This document shows, one piece after another, positions 11,285-21,772 of a DNA stretch of 64,000 bases. The position numbers were made by a program, and so were the translations under genes. The first letter of the stretch is position 1. Each line of letters starts with the position of its first letter. The DNA lies in assembly GCA_035236585.1 (NCBI GenBank), contig CP141126.1:65077414-65141413 (forward strand), given 5' to 3'. The notes under the pieces were generated by a model. That model saw only the letters and a list, made by a program, of their open reading frames with translations, did not search any database and was not told where the DNA came from. Source of the DNA: Warburgia ugandensis (lineage: Eukaryota > Streptophyta > Magnoliopsida > Canellales > Canellaceae).

Positions 11285-12300
11285 GAGACAGGGGTTCCAT
11301 CAATTGCGAGGGTCCTCATGTACTTCAGGACATAATACCTATACTCCTAATCTGACTGTTGTCTAGGGCATTGTGGAATAAGGACAACAAAACAACTAAT
11401 AATTATCATTTGTAATAATGTAGGTTTAATTAGAGATAACCTAGAGCAATTAATTGTTTCGTATACATTGACATTCTTCCAAGTGAGTTTTGGTGGTTGT
11501 ATAGTCTCGGTCTCAATAGCTCAATCAAATCAAACTTTGCAAATTTATATTTCAAATGCATTACAAATGAATAAACAATTATGTACTTATATACACATAA
11601 CACATGAATAAAATAAATTCTTATTTATAATATCTGTAAGGGTGGGACAGATGTGTGATCCATAGGAATCAAAGAAAGAAAGCATGCCCACTGTGCACAT
11701 CCAAAACGAGCAACATCTAATGAGACCTCTATAGACAGTCATATGAATTGTAATGGAAGTTAACAATCATTAGGTATAGAATAATTTGGTAAGAAAACAC
11801 AAAAATTAAAACTTACACACTATTGTAGGGAATTATTAAGCCATGTCCCTTTGAGCAACAAAATAGGCTTGCTAAAATATCTTGACTATGATGCTCGATC
11901 ACCCATTATGCTGAAGCTCCACAAATGATGCCAGGGGCAAGGAATTGGTAAAGTGTATCCTTCCCCTCACCCTCAAAAAATCCAGTAGCATCATTCAAGA
12001 ACCTACATAGAAGAAATAATTAGTACATATACCATTAAAATGTAACATGTAATTAAATATCGAATGATTTATATGCTAATATGTGCATATATACCCAATG
12101 TGGGAGACAATATGAGGGTGCTTGAGTTGATCCTAATGGCAAATGTGTAATAGGTCCTCTGCCATAAGTGGCACTTCAACAATGTTATCGGCAAGCACTC
12201 CTTGCTTGATTTGTACAGGATTGATGCCCATATTGCTCTTGATGAGACCATAGAGTACCCTTAGGGATCGAGGTGTGTTAGGTGGGACTTTCACATGCTC
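11285..12300 (-). pseudogene. Ulp1-like cysteine protease (C48) carried by the CACTA element (decayed)
   Basis: Active family members remove SUMO or SUMO-like tags, but the role of the copies in plant transposons is unknown. On the minus strand, EDLLHICH.DQLKHPHI (about 12165-12110) resembles the region before the catalytic core. At 11722-11660 a His codon (11720-11722), a stop where Trp is expected (11717-11719) and then MLLVLDVHSGHAFF give the family's HW..L.D block with catalytic His. At 11370-11290, PQCPRQQSD followed by EYRYYVLKYMRTLA matches the Gln and Cys block, but the Cys position (11341-11343) reads TAT, Tyr. A stop precedes it and a frameshift lies near 11660. The gene probably formed the C-terminal part of the TnpA-like gene to the right. 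Confidence 0.75.
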
Positions 12301-12877
12301 CTGGGTCGATTGCTGTAAAAGATGTAAAAATTCATAGCTAATTAGTATTAATATATGAAGAGGGCCTAATTTATGATGAAAGAAAAACCAAAGATATATA
12401 CAAGTACTTATTCCATTGGTGCAGCAGCAACAAGAGCCACTGGAATGGCAGCTGATCTCAGTGCTGCATGTTGTTTTTGATTAACTGTGTATAGTTATTA
12501 AACAACTTATATGAGGCCTTTAGCTAGAGAAGGTTAATGAGAAAGGTGGTATGATAAGGTACATATCGTGGACCCTATGGGAATGACTAGTTCCTCTGGC
12601 CAAGCGACGTGACATGCAACTGCCTGCCCAACGGTTATAATATTTTCTATTCTAATGGGAATGATAGGTAGGCATTAGCATTCAAAGCCATGGTAATGGA
12701 AACCCTCTTAGGACCTTGTGGCATAATAATTCCATGCAAAATGTTTGATTCATGCTCATAGCATGAACCAACTACTGCAATATTTTGATGGGATTCCAAG
12801 GCCAATAGGCATTGACTCACCTGTAGTGCAAATATGCAATGGATAGGTTGAGATATTTAAAAGATTATTGCAAAATG
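12301..12877 (-). other. Intron or decayed linker between TnpA-like and Ulp1-like parts
   Basis: Only short frames are present. The position between the two domains of what is often a single gene in plant CACTA elements suggests intron plus degraded linker. No motif is recognised. Confidence 0.35.
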
Positions 12878-14385
12878 TCAATGAAAATTTATAGTTTTGT
12901 CTATTGACTTATATACCCCATGGGTAGGAATTTCCTGTTCATGGGAAGGTGAATGCCCTTCATCATCTTCTTCGGTTGGGGAATTGTAGCTTGCATGTGA
13001 TGGAGGTATAGTGGGGCTAGGAGTATTATGAGCAGGGGGTGCAGCAACCATCATCAAACCTCTCTCTTGCATTTGTCTAATTATGTCTTGCCTTACTTTC
13101 ACAATGAATGCATTATAGACTACATCATCATCTTGAACTTTAGGTATATGTCCTCTACCAAAGAATTTAGAAGGAACAATACCATGACCCATGCCCCTAA
13201 CTCGACTAGCGTGGTCTTCCTTATTGCCCATAGCCCTATACAGGATGCCTTCCTTAGCTGCAGTGCTGCTTAAAGTTCTTGTAGTAGCGCTTTCTTGGGT
13301 AAGAGCGTCTTGCAAAATTTAATCTGAAAGACATGATCATTTGATCTAATTAATTGTAAAAATTTTATAGACACCTGGAACCACTTACTATGTGCTAAGC
13401 AATTTGCACAGTAGTTTCATCTGAGAACTTCTTACCAGTATGGCCCACTGAGTGTGCCATCTTCTAGAGAATAGAGTGATCAATGGGTTCTGTAGTCCCA
13501 ACTTTTTTTTACTGTCAAGCAAAGGCACTATAGTTAGAGAACATGTATATAATTATAGTAGCATTAAATCGAATGGGTTAAATTATCATAGATACTTACT
13601 TCACACTCTTCTAAATGAGCGTAGCTCATCCTAGATAGGTGGTCTATAAATTTGTTTCATGCACCTTTCTTCGCCTTGCACTCTTCACCTACATAGTTTT
13701 ATATGCGTGATCAAGTACAACAAATTGAACGTTACATGTACTTAAAAGAATGAAGAGTCATTTATGCACATACCTCAAACTCAGTTGAGGTGTGGTTCTC
13801 TACAAATGCATTCCAAGCCTCTTGGTCAATGACGTTGGAGTAAATGGAAGGCATGTGTGTACTGCCTTGATGGATCGTTGACATTTGGAACTATGTAATT
13901 GCAAACAAGATAGTTCTTTCATTTTCTCCATTGCTCACCAGTGCCTTGTAAAGCATGTATCTTCTTGTCATCTGGCATGTCAAAGGCAGACTGCAAATGG
14001 AAGACATCAAATTACTATATTTGAAAAATAAGGAAATTTATAATGTAAATAATACATGTACTTAATGTTTAAATACATTCACCATTTCCCATATTGAATC
14101 TTTGGTTGAGGATGGCACAAGTCTCCAATTCTCAAATGTGATAGGAACCATGCTTCTTACTGTAGAGCAGATGAAACCACTATAAGTAGGGGCACTCTCA
14201 CCAATTTCTTGCCCTCTACTATTGTATTGGATAGTTTCTTTAACTCGCTTCAATTTTCTCTTGATAAGCTTTTCCATTATTGTTCGCACTTTGTCCTTTC
14301 TTTTTGGAGTAGTGCTCATGTGTGCCTCTTGTTTGTGTTCTTCATTGAAGCCATCTTCTTTAGTTTGATATTCTACTAGTTCCAT
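12878..14385 (-). pseudogene. TnpA-like CACTA protein (plant transposase, Ptta/En/Spm family), decayed
   Basis: Proteins of this family accompany the catalytic transposase and bind element ends. The right open frame (14062-14385, 107 residues) starts MELVEYQTK, is rich in Lys/Glu, and ends with SGFICSTVRSMVPITFENWR then VPSSTKDSIWEMV, matching the family core R.MVPI...W..VP...K..IW. About 13910-14000 encodes a decayed KWK.YLVCNYI-like continuation. The left frame (12878-13315, 145 residues) has ILYRAMGNKEDHASRVRGMG, matching the conserved A[LM]G.KE..GRVRG.G block, then a low-complexity Pro/Ser/Glu tail. Stops and introns separate the pieces. It is transcribed in the same direction as tnp2. 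Confidence 0.82.
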
Positions 14386-15600
14386 TGTTACTACAAAGAA
14401 ACATTCAATGATATTAGAACAATACTTTTAAATGACCTTTCAATAATTACATACTAATTAAAACCCTCATCTAAGTAAAACATGAATAATCATCATAGAA
14501 AACAAAGGGAAATATTAATATGTTCTCCAATACTATAGTTTTTCTTATAATATGTAGTATCAACTTTATCACCAACAAAAAGGCATAATGAAAATTCAAG
14601 TGAATTATTTTTCTATATTTATCATTTACTAATACTCATTTTTGAGAGACAAGCTTTCTCTCTCTCCTTATGACCACCCAGTTTTTCTTTTAAAACCCCT
14701 AGTGTCAATTTTCTTTTCTTAAAACAAGCATTCTTAGTGAAATGATTGCTCATTTCTACCAAAAATCTGATAGAGTTTTCCCTATTTTTTGGACATATGA
14801 CATTTAACGCATGTCATTGTAAAATACCTGCTAAACATTCATTGACAATTATTTTAAGGACATAATTGGAGACTCTATCTCCTTTTCGTGTAAAAAGTTG
14901 TTCTAATACTCATGCTATGCATTAGTGACCAGTAAACTTAATGTGAATAATCATGACAATGATTATAGACGTTGAATTTAAGTTATCATGGCTAATTGGA
15001 CAATAATCATCTTACTTGGTCATGAACTTATATGAAAACATGTTCATGGACACAACATATTAGCTACTTGTGGCTATGTTATTACAAAGCTTCCATTCCT
15101 TGAAAAGCAATGCATATGATAGCCCATTTAATTTGTTTGGAAAGAGTGTGGGAAGCTTAAGATAGCCCATTTAATTTCTTTGGAAAGATGTGGGAATCTT
15201 AGGCTTTTGGAGAAATCATAAAAGAATATATTTGTCACTTCAATCCGCAACTTCTCAACATGACATGTATTATAGTTATTAGATGCATAGCAATTAAGCC
15301 TATAATGATCAATCTTAGGCTCAAAAGGATATATTAATTTGTTGTTGCTGCTAACATTGATAATTAGCTTTTTCTTCGTAAACCAGATCATCTCAATCTG
15401 ATCTTTTCTTTATCTAATAAATTGCCACTATTTAGTAAAAGAAATTTTGGATCAGTGTTTTCATGCTAGATTGTGATTACCCCATACCACATCCTAATTA
15501 CCCTATCCATACCACGTATTGATTACATTGAATAACACTGATCTAGCATGAAAACTTAAATCATGAAATGAGTTTAATGAATTTTACCTCTTGTGTGAGT
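14386..15600. other. Upstream region of the TnpA-like gene, no gene seen
   Basis: This is AT-rich DNA with no recognisable domain. The 87-residue minus-strand frame at 15128-15391 has no known motif. An inverted pair near 15455 (TGTTTTCATGCTAGA) and 15540 (TCTAGCATGAAAAC) brackets about 75 bases and could form a hairpin. Confidence 0.4.
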
Positions 15601-15639
15601 CGCCGTGGTTTTCTTCTGCGCATGTACAGATTGGGTCCC

Positions 15640-16135
15640 AATGGCTCCCACCCTCTTCTCTCCTTTCTCCTCTCCTTCTCTCTTCTCCTCTCTCTTCTTC
15701 TTCCCTCTCTTCTCTGGCATGGGCGCATCACGCAGATTGGATCCGACCCTCTCTTACTCTCTTCTTCGGCGTGGGTGGTTCTCTGATGTGCAGATCACCT
15801 CCAACCCTCTTCTCCTTTCTCCTCTCCTTCTCTCCTTCTCTCCTTTCTCCTTTCTCCTTTCTTCCCTCTCTCCTATCTTCTTCTTCCCTCTCTTCTTCAG
15901 CATGGGTATGGCATACAAACGAGCTCCCACCATCTCCTTCTCTCTTCTCCGGCATGGGTGCATCGTGCAGATGAGCTCCCACCCTCTCCTTCTCTCTTCT
16001 CTGGCATGGGTGCGGCGTGCAGATCGGCTGCCACCCACTCCTTTCTCCTCTCCTTCTCTATTCTCTTCTCTTCTCTTCTCTTCTTTTTTCTCTCCCTTCT
16101 TTTCTTCTCCCATGTTTTCTCCCTCTCATCAGGTT
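15640..16135. repeat. Polypyrimidine tract with decayed minisatellite units
   Basis: The plus strand is strongly CT-rich and GC-richer than its surroundings. Loose units of TCTCTTCTCTGGCATGGGTG plus a CGTGCAGAT.GG.TCC.ACCC segment recur about five times. Frames on both strands stay open for 64-211 residues, but they translate to Ser/Pro/Leu/Phe or Arg/Glu/Lys low-complexity protein. I read this as non-coding, possibly the promoter/5' leader side of the TnpA-like gene. Confidence 0.75.
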
Positions 16136-16194
16136 GCTCTGTCAAGTTTTGAGAAGAAACAGAGATGGATATTTCTCTGTGTAAGGCGCATAGG

Positions 16195-16250
16195 CAAAGA
16201 TCAAAAGTTTATACTTTTAAAGCCGCTTACTTATAAATGACTTTAAAAGT
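16195..16250. repeat. Internal copy of the CACTA subterminal palindrome
   Basis: It reads ACTTTTAAAGCCGCTTA then TAAATGACTTTAAAAG, the same motif type as in both element ends. Confidence 0.7.
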
Positions 16251-16283
16251 ATTAATTTGTCAAGATTTTTTTTTTAATTTAAT

Positions 16284-16307
16284 ACACACACACACACACA
16301 CACACAC
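16284..16307 (+). repeat. CA dinucleotide repeat
   Basis: About 12 CA units in a row. Confidence 0.95.
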
Positions 16308-16319
16308 CTCTTTTGTTAA

Positions 16320-17040
16320 TTAGTACATACTCTACAATATCTAACAATAAATAACACAAGCAATTAATGAAATGAAATTTTGATGATAGTGAGTTTATGA
16401 ATCAAGGGTTAGTTTAATTAAGGGTTCAAGTGTTCAGGAAACAACATGGGGTTAATTAGGTTAAGGGCTTAGGGTTCAAGGTACTTACATATGTCAGTGT
16501 TTAGAGTTCAGGTGTTCAAGAGTATTTAGTAAACAAGTTCCAGGGTCAGAAGTTAAGGGCTCAAGGGTAAGGTTCACTATTAGAGTTTAAGGGCTCAGGG
16601 TTAAGGCCAGTATTAGGGGCTCAAGTTAATTAGGGTTAGGGTTCATGCATGGTTGACCTACACTTAATTAATTAATTTTAAATGAATATATATATATATA
16701 TATATGTATTTGATTGACACTAATATTCTAAAGTTTACTTGCACCACCCAAAATTGTAGGAGCAGTATTCCATTTTTAAGAACTAAAAATATGTAATATA
16801 ATAAAAAATTAGTACAAAAAATGTACTAATAAAAGAACATTAAACAAAAGAAGATGATAAATTAATTATATGAAAATGTGGGGGAGTTAGCTTAATTCCC
16901 ATTCCTAACCTGTGTGTGTTAGAGTGGTTCTTATAATAATTAATGTTAATTTCCTTGACACAAAATTCAAATAATTCCAACATTTGTAATTTGTTATTTA
17001 AGAACAAAAGTTGTTAAATAATAGTTAATACGGTAAATTT
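16320..17040. other. Non-coding CACTA interior with repeated GGGTTCAAG-like text
   Basis: A degenerate run of AGGGTT and GGGTTCAAG/GGGTTAAGG words occupies 16385-16660, followed by AT-rich DNA with a TA repeat at 16687-16704. No gene is seen. Confidence 0.5.
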
Positions 17041-17044
17041 AGTA

Positions 17045-17330
17045 GGTCTATCTATCCCTTAATAAATATCATCTGCCACTATTAGCCTATTATTCTTTGA
17101 ACTTTAAAGGAATAGCATTGTCAACTAAGCTACAACTCCACTATTTAATTTGTTGCACTCTTGAGTTATCATGGTCATTCATGTAAAGGAGATAATCGTT
17201 GATGACCGTTGATGGCATATCTGTCATATTTTATTACTTCTGGTTGTGGTCCCATTGCCATTTAGCATGAGGTTTCTGATATACCTCGCTAATCTTGAAT
17301 CTGTGTATATTAAGTAGGCTTAAGGCTTAA
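17045..17330 (-). pseudogene. Duplicated fragment of the tnp2 C-terminal exon
   Basis: The block is collinear by eye with 18515-18800. Shared landmarks are ATCTGCCACTATTAGCCT versus ATCCGCCACTATTGGCCT, and the following CTTGAGTTATCATGGTC. It therefore repeats the start of the DUF4216-type exon of the transposase plus its intron edge, about 1.47 kb away. It is more decayed than the other copy and encodes nothing intact. Confidence 0.75.
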
Positions 17331-17639
17331 GTAAGATTAATATATACATACATATATAAATAGAATGTAATTTTTTAACTTAAGTGAGATTTTCTTCCAT
17401 TTTACCTTCATACGTGGCCAATTATTGAAAGTGCGACAATGCTTAATTTCTAGCCACTTCTATTTCTTAATTTTAAATGAATATATATATACATATGTAT
17501 TTGACTTACACTAAGTGTATTGCAAAGTAATATAGAAACACTCCTAAATAAATAAAAATATGTGATAAACAAAGAAATACCAAAATTGTACTAATAAAAG
17601 CACATTAAGCAAAATAAGATGAATAATTTATTATTAGTT

Positions 17640-17830
17640 TAGTTATAATTTTAAAGTCATTTATTTATAAATGATTTTTAAAGTACATACTTTAAAGGTC
17701 ATTTACTTATAAATGACTTTAAAAGTACATACTTTAAAAGTAGTTTATTTGTAAACAACTTTAAAATTACATAACTTTAATTCCATTTATAAATAAACAA
17801 CTTTTAACGTACATACCTTTGAAGTCAACA
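17640..17830. repeat. Internal array of CACTA subterminal palindromes
   Basis: At least three copies of AAGTCATTTA.TTATAAATGACTTTAAAAGTACATAC-type units occur here (longest shared core about 18 bases). They lie more than 7 kb from the left end, between the two genes. Confidence 0.75.
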
Positions 17831-18063
17831 TTTTAAAATGTTTTTTGTTCAAATTATATACACCTTTTATATGTACCTACAATATCTAACAATTAATACA
17901 CAATGAAATGATTTTTTATTTTTATTTATTTTTTATAGTTAGCATTGCATTCATGCATTCTTTTTGTATGCATATATATATATATATATGTATATATAGC
18001 TAGCTAACTTATATATCAATCCATTAATATATTATTGCTCATGACAAAAGACCTAATTAAAAA

Positions 18064-18648
18064 TTAAAAATATTGAATTATATAGAAGTTACAACTGACT
18101 AATATACATATTATTCCACAAACCTCAAAATATATATTGTTTTCAACCCAAGCACCTTCCTCACCATTGTCACACACATAATCCTCATTCTCACCTAGTA
18201 TTACTTCAATTAATGGGATTGTTTTAGTAATAGAAGAGTAATTTATTTCAGTGTCTCCTAGATCATCGTCATCATATAAATTCCTCAAACAGGATGATAA
18301 AATAGTTGACCATCTCTTATCATGTTCATCTTGTATGTAAAATATTTGTTTTTGCTGAGATGCTAAAATAAATTGATCACTTTTATAGCCGATCCTATTG
18401 AGGTCAACTAATGTCAATCCAAGGGCATCAGTTTTGATGATGTCTTTGTTTTGTCCCACCTAATCGCACTTAAACACAATCACAATTCTAAATGTGTAAT
18501 CCAAGGACCAAATCTCTCTTATAACCCTGTAATAAATTTCATCCGCCACTATTGGCCTGTTATCGTTTGAACTAGAAAAGAATGTAGCATTGGGGACTAA
18601 GCTAACTCCACTGGTCTGTTGCACTCTTGAGTTATCATGGTCTTTCAT
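18064..18648 (-). pseudogene. CACTA transposase C-terminal DUF4216-type domain
   Basis: This is the C-terminal domain of plant CACTA transposases. On the minus strand, the segment from 18648 (DNSRVQQTSGVSLVPNATFF, then YYRVIREIWSLDY and VFKCD) runs in frame into VGQNKDI, TLVDLNRIGYKSDQFILASQ and QIFYIQDEHDKRWSTIL (to about 18290). This closely follows the family pattern. The only break in this part is a stop at 18460-18462 (TAG) where the family has Trp (TGG). The tail to 18064 is acidic and ends at a stop. An intron probably separates it from the DUF4218 part to the right. Confidence 0.85.
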
Positions 18649-19129
18649 GTAAAAGCGATAACCATTGATGGCATATTTTGCATATTTTATTACTTTTGGT
18701 CATGGTTCAATCACCATCCAATGTAAGGTTTCTAATATACAGCTACCTGCTACTTCTTGCTGATCTTGAATTTGTGTATATTAATATATTAAGTAAGCTT
18801 AAGTATGATTAATACACACACACACACACATGTAGAACATAGTTATTTAATATACATTAAATGAGAATTTAACTTCTTACACAACCAATTATTGAAAGTG
18901 TGACAATGCTCAAATTATAGCCACTTCAATTTCTTTGCGTAACTTGGATTCTTTGCTTTGATCACGTCCATATGTTCACTATGTACATGTATATGCACAA
19001 GAAAATTAATAGAGTATTAATCATAGAAAATGTAATTAACCACCAATAATTAAATTTTACATATGTATGCATGCATAATTAACTTACTCAATGTACGGTT
19101 GGACTTCATCAACATTTTGTAACACATAA
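18649..19129 (-). other. Probable intron of the tnp2 gene
   Basis: This AT-rich, non-coding stretch lies between two recognised exons and includes a CA repeat at 18808-18830. Splice sites could not be fixed. Confidence 0.4.
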
Positions 19130-19500
19130 AGATGCACCTAGTCTCATTCTTTATAGTCAACGATCGATACACAACCACTAGATAGAGGTTCACCAACCTT
19201 GGGGTCAAATGCAACTGATTGTTTCTTTCTTGGGATTCCAATGGCATCCATTCCTGCTAAGTACTTTGTGCAAAACTCCATTGCTTTCTCTACAATGTAA
19301 CATTCAGCTATACACCCCTCTAGCCAGATGTGATTACATACATACCCTTTTAAAATTTTCATGTACCTCTCAAACGAATACATCCATCACAAGTCAACAG
19401 GCCCAAAAAGTCTGACCTCATCAATGAGGTGCACTGTTAAGTGTACCATTATGTCAAAGAAGGATGGTGAAAAGATCATCTCAAGCTCATATAAAGTTGT
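19130..19500 (-). pseudogene. CACTA transposase DUF4218-type segment
   Basis: Reading leftward from 19500, LYELEMIFSPSFFDIMVHL and VHLIDEVRLFGPVDL lead to a stop (19387-19389) followed by WMYSFERYMKILKGYV, then GCIAECYIVEKAMEFC and DAIGIPR. This is the typical order after the catalytic core in CACTA tnp2 proteins. The stop is TGA where the family usually has Arg before WMY, which fits CGA to TGA decay. It continues in the same gene as the core on its right. Confidence 0.85.
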
Positions 19501-21202
19501 CACTAGATGACCTTGAATTTCGTGTAATTTTGAAACATGCACCACCTTCTTGCACAAAGCATTAAAGAAGTAGCAAAATTTTGTAATAACTTCCTAACTT
19601 TGTCTAGTAACATTGAACGTATTGCTACTAGAAGTAGTTGTTGCATCAATGCATGGCAATTGTGTGAATTCATCCCCAACAATTTTAACTCTTCCATGGA
19701 AACAATTTTTTTAAAGTTTGAAGAGTAAGCATTTGGACTTTGAGCTTGAACAAGGTTTTACACATTATTCTCCTCTCCTCTCCATCGAGAGTAAAATTTG
19801 CCTTAGGCAGGTATGTTCCTGGACTGCACTTGTCGTCTGGGTCCAACCTCCTCTTCAAACCCATATTCATAAGATCCATGCGAGCTGCAAGTCCATCCTT
19901 TGTTTTTCTTGAGATATTAAGCAACGTACCAATCAAGCTTTCACACACATTCTTCTCAATGTTCATGACATCAAGCACATGGCGTATGTGTAGTGATTTC
20001 CAATATGGAAGATGAAATAATATTGATTTCTTCTTTCCCCACAAGACATTGATGTTTTCAACCTACTCCAATACTTGTCATCCTATTAACATCTTCAGAG
20101 GTGTTCTAGTCTCTACACACCCATTAAATTCTCCCTTCTTGAAATGATATGGATAGTCTTTGTGCAACCATCTTCTGTGCCCAAGGAATGCCATTTTTCT
20201 ACCATGTTTAAGTCGTACAACACATGTTTGATCACTACAGATAGCTCAAGCATTGTATCCCTTCATAGTGCATCCAAACAAATTACCCTATGTAGGGAAA
20301 TCGCTTACTGTCCACAATAGTATAGCCTTTAGGGTGAATGACTCTTTCATGTATGCGTTGTATGCTTCAACACCCACGTCCCATAATGTCTCAATATAAT
20401 TGATCAAGGGAGAAAAGTACACGTCAATGTCATTTCCTGGCTGCTTTGGACCCAATATCAACATAGTTAGCATCATGTACTTTCTCTTCATACATTGAGA
20501 TGGTTGAAGGTTGTAACAAACTAATATAATGGGCCAACAACTATACTTGTTACTCATAGAACTATGAGGATTAATCCCATTTGCTAATAATTCTAGCCAT
20601 AGGTTTCTAGGTTCTTCACCAAAATTAGACCACATGAAGTCTACGAGTTTCCATGCTGAGCTATCCACTGGATGGCATGAAAATTATTAGCTACTCTGTC
20701 ATTAGCATGCCACACCAATTTTTTCTCTCTTTCTATTATATGAAACATTCTTTTGAACCTTGGAATAGGGGGGAAGTACCACAGAACCTTTGCAGGAATG
20801 CCTGTAAATGTCTCAGTTAAATTCTTCTTTAACTTCCATCTTGGCTGTCCACAAGTTGGGCATGTAGTTTTATCCTTGTACTCCTTCCTATACAAGATGC
20901 AATCATTAGGACATGCATGTATCTTCTCATACTTCAATCCTAGTGTAGTCATGGTTTTCTTTGCCTCCCATGTAGACCTCACCAATTTATTATCCTTCAA
21001 TAGCATCTTATCTACTGCTTTCAAGACTTCTATTAAACCTTGAAATGAGAAACCAAATCTTGATTTCACATTATAAAGTTCAACCACTGCAGATAGCTTA
21101 GTATAATCTTTACACTCAAGGTACAATGGCTCATTGGTTTCCTCTAATGTAGCATGAAAATTTTCAAGATCATCTTGGAATTCATCATATGCATCTCGAA
21201 AC
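19500..21202 (-). pseudogene. CACTA transposase TnpD/tnp2 catalytic core (decayed)
   Basis: The protein cuts and joins element ends. From the right: RDAYDEFQDDLENF and SRFGFSFQGLIEVLK (21200-21020), YEKIHACPNDCILYRKEY with CPTCGQPRWK (20960-20840), AKVLWYFPPIPRFKRMF (about 20800-20750), NLWLELLANGINPHSSMSN and YSCWPIILVCYNLQPSQCMK (20610-20500), PGNDIDVYFSPLI (20440-20400), LGHRRWLHKDYPY (about 20190-20150), PYWKSLHIRHVLDVMNIEKNVC (about 20020-19960; two blocks) and MEELKLLGMNSHNCHALM (19697-19640). All are tnp2 landmarks in correct order. A one-base frameshift lies near 20665, and in-frame stops occur at about 20230 and 20070. The usual ASDGFNP block reads LANGINP, so a probable catalytic Asp is Asn. 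Confidence 0.93.
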
Positions 21203-21772
21203 TGTGATGACCCAGTTTTTTGTAACACATTTTGTAAAAAAAAATTTAAAGGCTGGGACCTTAATGGTAAAAAAATTTCACAAACAATGCAGTGGAAATT
21301 CTTTTCTTTTAGCAAAAGCTAAGTCTCACCTCAAGATACATAATACACATAGACATTTTGTATAAAATAATTTTTTATTGAATACCAAGAATCATCCAGT
21401 AGTTCAGTCTTACATAGGCCTAGTATTATAATTACAAACCATTGTCCAAATTACATATTCCAAAGTTCAAACCTCACTTTATATTAAAAACTCTCAATAC
21501 AACACAATGCTCTCAAATAAAAATACACGTCTTCAAGGGACATGCCCTTTTTTATTATTCTCTTCAAGTCTTCTACCATCTGGAGCTCCTAAGTCTTCAA
21601 GCCTTACTTCCTTAAGTCTCCTTACTTGTATCTGAGATATTGTAAACATTCAAACATTTATAATATCTTAGCAAGCTATGCTTGGTACGGGATACAAAAA
21701 TATACTACTTCACTTATATAAGAATACCTACCTTAGTCATCATTCCATCATGGTTGTCTACTTGTGAGTTAT

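Noticed and set aside
15605..16240. 211-residue plus-strand frame and overlapping frames on both strands
   Set aside because: Low-complexity polypyrimidine DNA keeps many frames open at once; the products are only Ser/Pro/Leu/Phe or Arg/Glu/Lys runs without any domain.
19537..20015. Plus-strand frames of 63-91 residues
   Set aside because: They are antisense to the recognised tnp2 core, which has clear conserved motifs on the minus strand.
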